Part shown: positions 1 through 9,000 of the stretch, one piece after another
Layout of the letters: every line of letters starts with the position of its first letter
How positions within the stretch are numbered: the stretch's first letter is position 1
NCBI GenBank assembly: GCA_964569295.1
Contig: CAZMVU010000134.1
Coordinates: forward strand, 1-13,273
Reading direction: 5' to 3'
Length of the DNA stretch: 13,273 bases
Source: CAZMVU01 sp964569295
GTDB taxonomy: Bacteria; Hydrogenedentota; Hydrogenedentia; Hydrogenedentales; JAGMZX01
Position numbers and translations under genes: made by a program
The notes under the pieces: generated by a model
Database searches by the model: none
Told to the model about the DNA's origin: nothing
The model's input: only the letters and a program-made list of their open reading frames with translations

Positions 1-1
1 G

Positions 2-3000
2 GCAGAGGTACAGGCGAAAAGTCCGTGGGCGCGGCGAATAGGTGGGGGGGGGAGGGAAGCGGAGGGGGATGGGGAAGGGGAGGGGGAGGGGGAGGGGGAA
101 GGGGACGGGGAAGGCGAAGGCGAGGGGGAGCCCGGCACACTCACGCTTACCCGGTTTCCTGCGGGAGACGGTACGTACCCGCCGGGCGGTACTGTTGACC
201 TGACGGTCACGCTGGATTTCACCGGCGGCGACACGCTTACGCAACTTGGTCTGGAAGAACAGATTCCCGCTGACTGGACTTTCGACAGCGTGGTGAGTGG
301 TGACACCCCAGCTATCGTACCCGAGGCCGGCGCGAGTGGCACGCTGGGCTTCGCGTACCTTTCGGTGCCTATACTGCCGGTCACTTTTACCTATCGGTTG
401 CAGGTTCCAACCGATGAGACGGGCCCTGCCAGCATAACCGGTGAAGGTATCTACGCGCTCGGCGGCGGCGAACTCCGTACTGACGAGGTAAACACGGAAT
501 TGCTGGAAGGCGAACCGGCAGGCGGCGAAGGTGAAGGCGAAGGGGAAGGGGAAGGGGAAGGGGAAGGGGAAGGCGAAGGCGAAGGCGAAGGCGAAGGCGA
601 AGGCGAAGGCGAAGGCGAAGGCGAAGGGGCGCAGAATCCCTTCACCGTGTCGCACGATGTCCCAGCGTTGACGTATCCCCCCGGCGGAACCCTGGATATT
701 GTGGTGACCTTGAACTATACGGGGCCGGATGCGGTTACTTCGCTTGCCTTGCAGGATACGCTGCCGACGGGGTGGACCTTCGGCCGCGTGGTCTCCGGCG
801 CCATGCCTTCCTTACCGCCCGACGAAGGCGCCAGTGGCGAGATCGTGTTCGCCTGGGCCATTGTGCCGGATTTTCCGGCGACGTTCACCTACAGGGTGCA
901 TATTCCTTCCAGCGCGGAGGGGACCGGGGCCGTGCAGCTCACGGGGCAGGTGACCTACCGCACAACCGGCGGAGACCTCGTGTCCGATCCCGACACGATC
1001 AGCATTCCGGAAGGCAATCCCGTAAGCGGCGAAGGTGAGGGCGAAGGTGAGGGCGAAGGGGAAGGCGAAGGGGAAGGCGAAGGAGAAGGTGCGGGCGATG
1101 AACTTGTGCTGGCGCGCAATGTGCCCGCCGATTCGTATTCACCGGGTGGTGCGCTCGATATTGAAGTGACCATGCGGTACAACGGCGCAGAACCGCTTAC
1201 CGCCCTTTCGCTCACCGAGACCGTGCCCGATGGGTGGACATACCGCGGGTTGGTGTCTGGTGACTTCCCGGAACTCAGTCCCTCGACGGGCGACATGGGC
1301 AACCTCGATTTCGCCTGGGTTGTTATTCCGAACACGCCCGTGTCGTTCACCTACCGCGTCGATGTGCCGCGTGAGGCAGAGGGGGGCGGCACCGTGCAGA
1401 TTTCCGGGGCGGCGATTTACCGCACCAGTGGCAGCGAATTGGTGTCGAACATTGCCAGGACCGATGTGCCTGAGGGCGCCCCCGTTGGTGGCGAGGGGGA
1501 AGGCGAGGGGGAAGGCGAGGGTGAGGGGGAAGGCGAGGGGGAAGGCGAGGGAGACATGATTCTTACGCGCGCCATCGAGGGGGATCCGGTATATACGCCG
1601 GGAGCTTCATTCGATTTCACCATCACGATTAACTACACGGGCGCCGAAGAGCTGACCGCACTGGCCGCCGAAGAAACGCTTCCGCCCGGCTGGAGCTACG
1701 ACAGCGTTGTCGGCGGTTCCCCGCCCAATCTGCGGCCCAGCGCAGGGGACACAGGCGCCTTGCAGTTCCTGTGGTTCACGATGCCGGCGTTTCCGACCAC
1801 GTTCACCTACCGGGTCAATGTGCCCGACGACGCCACCGGCACGCAGGAAGTTTCCGGCGTCGTTCTCTACCGCACCAGCGGCGGCGAAGAAACCAGCAAC
1901 ACGACCATCAGCACGCTTGAGGCGGCCCAGGATCCCAACCTCATCCCACAATCGATCAGCGCACCGGCCACGTTGTACAGCGGGCAGGCTTTCGATGTTT
2001 CGTGGGCCGTCGAGAATTCCAGCAACCGCGTTGCGCCTGCCACTTGGCAGGATTGTATCTACCTGGCCGAAGAGGAAAGTGCAGACACACAAACCCTGCT
2101 GGGTTGTGTTACCCGTGATGAGGACCTGGACGCCCACGGCCGCTACGTCGCACGTACGCGCGTTACACTGCCAGAAGTTGCCTCCGGCTCGTATTACCTC
2201 GTGGCATACGCGGATGACAGCGGCGCCCTCGCTGAAGCCGATGAAACGGACAACACCCGCGTGCATGGGCCCATCGCTGTCGAGACCATCGAGTACGGGG
2301 CCTCGGTCTCGGCGAATGTTGTGGCCGAGCCGGCTGGCACCCCTGTGGAGCTGACCGGCGCTGCGGAGTTCATTGACAGCGGCGACCCTGCTCCCAATGT
2401 GCCTGTTGCGGTGGATGTGACTGTACGTGGTTTGCGGCGTATCCTCGATGTTGTCACCGATGATCGCGGCCAGTTCAGCACCGTTTTCGAACCCTTGCCC
2501 ACCGAGGCGGGCAGCTACACCGCGGTGGCACATCATCCCGGCGCCGCGTCGCCCGCGCCGCAGACCGCATTCACGCTCATCGGGCTGATTGTTGATCCGG
2601 ACCGCCAGCGCTTCGTGCTCGGTCCCGGCCTGTCGGATCTCAAGATAGTCTCTGTACGCAACCTCGGCGACAGTGACCTCAGCGGGATCACGGCTTCGGT
2701 TGTCGATGCGCCCTCCAATGTGGTGATTACCCCTGAAATGAACGGTGACCTCGTGGCTGGCGGCAGCACCCGCCTGCACGTCACCGTCGAAGCATTGGAC
2801 GACTCCGTACCCTCGGGCCGGGCGGCCGTCGTGGTCGAAAGCGCGCAGGGCGCCAGAGCGGAACTCGAACTCGACATTGAGGTGCGGCCGGCCATCGTGG
2901 ATCTCGCTGCGAAACCAGCGGCCCCGGTCATGGGCGCTACGCCCGGCAGCCAGAGCATTTACCGGTTCACACTCGCGAATGACGGTGGCGCGCGCGCCCG

Positions 3001-6000
3001 CGAGATTGCGTTTACGCCGCCTGCGTCCATGCCTTGGCTGCACGTCATTTCACCGGACGGTATTTTCGACCTTGTACCCGGCGCCGAACGGGAGATTACG
3101 GTGCAATTGCTGCCGCCGGCGGACCAGGACCGGGGCGACTTCACCGGCGACCTCGGCATAACCTACCGGAATGATGGCACGGCGAGTGTGCCTGTGACGG
3201 TGCGCCTGCCCGGCTCCGATCTGGGGCGGCTTCATGTGACGGTGCGCGACGAGTTGGGCACCCTGCCGGGCGCTGAAGTATCGCTTTTCGAAGTGGACGC
3301 GCGCACGCCCATTACCACCCTGACCACCAGCGAGGAAGGCCACACCGAGTTTACGAGCCTTCCCGCCAGCTCCTACGACTTTGTCGTTCGAGCCGAGGAG
3401 CACGGCTCCCGATACGAGGCGGCCACGGTCACGGCTGGCGCCACCACGGAGGTCACGGTGCGCCTGCCGTTGGACTTGGTGCAGCAGGTGTGGCGTACGG
3501 ATCTCACCGAGGACGGCGACGGTTTGCAGTTGAATCCGGCTTCCGAGTTCAATTCGCGCCGCAATGCACCGGCCATTACGGTGACTCCGCCATTGGTAGA
3601 TGCCGTCGCACTCTTCCGTGAATCGACCGTTGTCAAGATGGTTATCACGAACGAGGGCCAGGCCGCCGCACGGGATCTGCGCTTGCGCTTCGGCAGCCAT
3701 CCGCGCTTCTCCTTCGAGCCAGTGGCCTCACGGCTGGGCAAACTCGCGTCTGGAGCATCGCTCGAGGTGCCGGTTCTTGTGCGCGATCTGCTTTTCGATT
3801 CCGGGGAAAGCGCGCAAGACGAATGCGCTGTGACCGCGCCGTCGGGCTTGCTTTATACGTGGCACGTTGGCTCGGAGCGTTTGTGGCGGCGTGCGCCCAT
3901 TGCCGTGCAACTGCCCAGCGACTTGTGTGGCGACAGCTTCCCAACGTACGGTGACCTCACGCAAAACAATGCCGGTATAGATGCCTATACCACCGACCCC
4001 GTCTTCGGTGTGGGCATTCCGTGTCCGTCAATTGGCGAGGGTGAAGGTGAGGGCGAAGGTGAGGGCGAAGGCGAAGGCGAAGGCGAAGGCGAAGGCGAAG
4101 GGAGTGACCCGCCACAGACCGAGATCACATTCGAGCGCGAGGCGCCCGGGACTTACACAGCGGGCGATACCCTCGATGTCACGGTTACTTTGCTTGCGAC
4201 GGGGGAGCGCCAAATTACCAGCCTCGCCGTGGAAGAAGCCGTGCCCGATAGCTGGAGCTATGACAGCCTGGTGAGCGCCAGCGCCGCGCCCGCCATTACC
4301 CCGCAAGACGGGGACACCGGCACGCTGTCTTTCGTGTGGCTCAGTCCGCCGGCCGTTGCCGAGTTCCCAGTCACCCTGACCTACCGTCTCATGGTTCCGG
4401 ACAGCGCTTCCGGCTCGCAACAGATAGTCGGCCGTGCGCGTTTCCGCACTGATGGTCCCGAGCTTGACAGCGGTTTCGTGGCCACGGTCATCAACCCGCC
4501 GGCACGCCGGCCGCAAGCGCGCGCCGGTTCGGATGGCTTGCCGGGCGCGCCTTTCTCGTACCTGGTTGCCGGCATGCTCTTGCAATCAAGCCTGGGTGCA
4601 AGCGTCGAGAAAGAGGCCGCGCCATGCGTGAGCGCGCGGGTCGAAGCGCCTGCCCACGCGGTACTGGTGCGCAAGCCTTTCGAGGCGCGTATCGCGGTAA
4701 CGAATGACATGCCGGACGACACGCTCGATCAGGTCAGTATGTCGTTAATCATGACGGACCTTTCCGACAGTTCGGCCGCCGGCCTGTTCCATGTTTCCGC
4801 CCCAACGGTCGACGGCCTGCCCGACGCCTCGGGCGGCGGTTCGCTGCCTCCCGACTCACGTGCTACCGCGGCATGGGAAGTTGCGCCTAAGGCCGATGCG
4901 GCGGACGCAGGGCCCACCGCCTACCTGGTCACCGGCGAGGTGAACATGGTCGTGAACGGCAGTCCGCTTACCCTGCCGCTGTTCCCCGAGAGCGTTGTGG
5001 TGTATCCGGGGTCGTTTCTCGAGGCGACGGTGCTGCGTCCCGCGCAAGTATTTGGTGAAGATCCACGCACCACGGAGGAGGATGTGCGCGAGCCGTTCGA
5101 CGTAGCCATGCTCATCTTCAACGACGGACCCACTACGGCCAGCGAGGTCGCCGTACGCGCGGTCAATCCGCAGGTAATCGGTATCGACGATGGCCTGCCC
5201 CAGCCATTCGCCCTCGTGGGCGCGCGGGGCAATCAAGTGGATCAGGATGTGAGATTCGCCGCTGAAATCGGTGACATCGAAGCGGGCAAGTCCGGTGCGG
5301 CTGTGTTCAAACTGCGGCCTTCCCGCTCGGGCAGCGTCACCGGTATCGATTTCGCCGTTGTGCGCAGCGACCCCGAAGGTCGCCGGTCGACATACCCGGT
5401 CGCCGTTACAGACACCCGCAACCTCTTCCGCGTCGTACGCCAGGCCAATCCCATCGACGATGGCGTGCCCGATTTCCTCCTGGACGAAGCCGGGGACGGC
5501 GTGCCGGACCTGTTGCTTACGAGTGCGGGCGAGGAAATATCGCTTGGTGTTTTCAGCGAGGCCGATGTAGACCTGCGGCCGAGCCGCCAGCAGGGGCAGC
5601 TTCTCTATACGCTTACCGGCGACATCCCAGGCGGCTGGCAATATGTGGCGGTCGATAACCCGCTGCCCGACACCTTTGTCTTGAGCCGGGTCGAACGTTC
5701 GGACAGCTTTGTGCTGCCGCGTGAAAACGCCTGGCTTACGCGCCACACCGAACGTGATGACACGGGTGACGCGGCCGAGGTGAGCCGGATTCACCTGCTT
5801 GACCTCGACAGTACCGGCAGCTACACCCTTACTTTTTCGTCGACCAGCACGGAGAATAACCCGCCCATCGCGGATGCCGGCAGTGACCACACCGCCGCGT
5901 TGGATGATGCGGTGCAACTCGATGGCTCCCGCAGCGTGGACCCCGACGGAGACCCCATCACCTTTGATTGGACCATCGTGTCGAAACCGGAAGACAGCGA

Positions 6001-9000
6001 GGCGGCCCTCGACGACCCCGCCGCCGAGGAGCCCGGCTTCACCGTGGATGTCCGGGGCGAATATACCTTCCAGTTGATCGTGAGCGACGGCGTCCTCGAG
6101 AGCGAGCCCGCGCAAGTAAGCGTTCTCGCGGAGAATCGGGCGCCCGTTGCCCATGCCGGCGACGACATCGGCGTTATCCATGGGACCACGGTAACCCTCA
6201 ACGGCGCAGGCAGCAATGATGCTGACGGCGACCCGCTTACCTACGACTGGTCCTTTGTGTCGCAGCCGGAAGCCAGCGAAGCCGTGTTGGAAGAGGCCGA
6301 CAGCGTGTCTCCGAGCTTCACCCCCGTAGCCGAGGGCGAATACGTTATCGAGCTCGTTGTGAACGATGGCTTCACCGACAGCGAACCTGCGCGTGTTACC
6401 GTGACCGTCGGCAACTATGTCCCAGTCGCCGACGCGGGGGCGGACCGTACGGTGCGTGTCGAGGACACCGTCACCCTCGATGGCAGCGCCAGCTTTGACC
6501 GGGACGAGGACTCGGTACTCACCTACCAGTGGTCTTTCTCGAGTGTGCCCGATGACAGCGGGGCCACGCTTTCGAGTCCCAACAGCGTGACCTCCTCCTT
6601 TACGGTCGATGTGCCGGGCGACTATGTGGTGCAGCTTACCGTGAACGACGGAACCCAGGACAGCCCGCCGGACACGGTCCTTATCAGCACACGCAACAGC
6701 CCGCCCGCCGCCGATGCCGGTTCGGACACGAGCGGCCAGGTTGGAGACACCATTACGCTCGATGGTTCCGGGAGCTCGGATGTGGATGGTGACGACATCA
6801 CCTACGTGTGGCGTTTTATTGCACGGCCGGAAACCAGTACCGCAATTCTCCTTAATCCGCAAACCGTGCGGCCGCGATTCACCATTGACCGTGCGGGCGA
6901 CTACGAGATCGAGCTTGTGGTCAGCGATGGCCAGGCAGAAAGCGAGCCCGACACCGTGAGGGTGAGCACACTCAACACAGCGCCCGTCGCCGAGGCCGGT
7001 CCGGCCCAGACCGCGCCGGTAGGAGACACCGTTTCCCTTGATGGATCAGATAGTTTCGATGTGGACAGAAACGAGCTGACCTATTCCTGGGCGTTCAATT
7101 CCCGGCCCGACGGCAGTGCCGCCGTACTCAGTGATAGCAGTGCGGTGCGCCCGGCGTTCACTGTTGACCAGCCGGGCAAGTATGTGTTGCGCCTTATCGT
7201 GAACGATGGGGCGCTCAGCAGCGAGCCGGACAGGGTGACCATCAGCACGGTCAACAGCGCCCCCGTCGCCGACGCCGGCGACAGCATCAGCGAGTTGGTC
7301 GGCAATACCGTTACGCTCGATGGGGCGGGCAGCTCCGATGTCGACAACGATGAGATCACTTTCTCCTGGCGTTTCCGCTCGCGGCCCGACGGCAGCACGG
7401 CGGTGCTGACAAACCCGGACGATGTGTCCCCGAGCTTTACCATCGACGAGCCCGGCCACTATGTCATCGAGCTTGTGGTCAACGACGGCGCCGTCGACAG
7501 CGATCCCGATACGGTAACCGTGACCACGGAAAACAGTCCGCCCCGTGCGGATGCAGGCAGCGACCAAAGTCTTCCCGTGGGTGAAACCGTCACCCTCGAC
7601 GGCTCCGGCAGCAGCGATGCGGACGGCGATCAGCTCTTCTACGGCTGGAGCTTCGCTTCCCGGCCGAGTAGCAGCGAGGCTACGCTGCGCGATAGCGATA
7701 CCGTGCGCCCCACATTCACGATTGACGCGCCGGGGGACTATGTGGTTCAACTTATTGTCTATGATGGCCAGGTCCGGAGCAGGCCCAATTCCGTTCTCGT
7801 GACGACCGTCAACAGTGCTCCGGTCGCCGATGCCGGTCCTGATGTCACTGGCCAGGTGGGGGATAGCGTGGCGTTGGATGGTTCGGCAAGCTCGGATGTG
7901 GACAACGACGAATTGACCTACGCCTGGAGTTTCGCCAGCCGGCCACCCGACAGTACAGCGGCGCTCAGCGGCGCCAACACCGTGTCGCCCAGTTTCACCA
8001 TTGATGCCCTGGGTGCATACGTTGTCCAGCTTGTTGTAAACGATGGGCAAGCCGATAGTGACCCCGACACGGTGCGCGTAAGTACGGCGAATTCTGCGCC
8101 CGTCGCCGACGCGGGTCCGGACCAGGAGGGCCAGATCGGGGATCGGATTGTCCTGGACGGATCGAACAGCTTCGATGTGGACGGGGATGCCCTTGCCTAT
8201 ACCTGGCGTTTTGCTTCGCAGCCAGCGGACAGCGAGGCCGTGCTCGACGATTCCACCGCGGTGCGTCCCGCCTTCACAATCGACGCGCCGGGGGACTATG
8301 TCCTCGAGCTTATCGTTAACGACGGCCAAGTGAATAGCGACCCCGACACGGCAATCGTGACGACCGCCAACAGTGCCCCCGTCGCCGATGCCGGCCCAGA
8401 TACGGCCGGCCAGGTGGGCGATACGATTGTCCTGGACGGATCAAACAGCTTCGATGTGGACGGGGATGCCCTTGCCTACGCCTGGGGCTTCACCGCCCGG
8501 CCTTCGGGCAGTTCGGCCTCCCTCGATACCCCAACCGCGGTCTCTCCGAGCTTCACCGTCGACGAGCCGGGCGATTATGTGATTCAGCTTGTGGTCAATG
8601 ATGGTGCCGTCAGCAGCCCGCCCGACGCGGTCCGGATCAGCACCACCAACACGGCACCCGTGGCCGATGCCGGCCCGGACATGCAAGGGTTCCTGGATGA
8701 CGAAATAACGTTGGACGGCTCGGGCAGCTCCGATGTGGACGGCGACCAGCTTACGTATTCCTGGAGCTTTGTTTCCCAGCCGTCCGGCAGCAGCGCCACA
8801 CTCGACGACAACACCCTTGCAAAGCCCAGCTTCGTTATCGACGCACCGGGCGATTACGTGTTGCAATTGGTTGTCAGCGACGGGATGAGCCTTTCGGAAG
8901 CCGATTCCGTTACCGTGAGCACCCTCAATACCCCCCCCGTGGCCGATGCCGGCGCCGACCAGAGCCATCGCGTGGGTACGGACGTCACGCTCGATGGCAC

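Larger units (their letters stand above)
131..1930 (+). other. Four tandem DUF11-like beta-sandwich modules separated by GE linkers
   Basis: Four homologous modules of about 126-133 residues lie at 131-520, 629-1027, 1091-1486 and 1553-1930. Each follows the same path: a Y-x-P-G-G/A segment, a V-T-x-x-Y/F-T/N-G strand, L-P-x-G-W-x-(Y/F) about 45 residues in, V-V/L-S/G-G, a P-x-x-G-x-x-G-x-(L/I) turn, then F-T-Y-R-(V/L)-x-V/I-P and a final Y-R-T-(S/T)-G-G/S strand. The pattern resembles DUF11-type repeats of bacterial surface proteins. The first three are followed by a GE tract; the fourth runs straight into the CARDB-like domain. These are in-frame domains of the giant protein, not separate genes. 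Confidence 0.75.

Noticed and set aside
290..292. ATG (290) as the start of the giant gene
   Set aside because: The frame is open to the window edge, and the sequence before 290 encodes the first half of a DUF11-like module and a GE linker, so the start lies outside.
521..628. Phase-variation switch by slippage in the GE tracts
   Set aside because: The repeat units are 6 or 12 nt, so slippage keeps the frame; it would change linker length rather than switch expression on and off.
5456..5518. Thrombospondin-type calcium repeats suggested by the D-D-G-V-P-D / G-D-G-V-P-D pair
   Set aside because: Only two copies occur, without the regular D-x-D-x-D-G-x-x-D spacing; it is better seen as part of the beta-rich region before the PKD array.
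4856..6862. Long minus-strand reading frame of 668 codons, and similar ones at 1607-3043, 7046-8329 and 9446-10600
   Set aside because: They mirror the high-GC codon pattern of the giant gene, have no recognisable domains or ribosome binding sites, and their repeated sequence only reflects the PKD or module repeats on the other strand.
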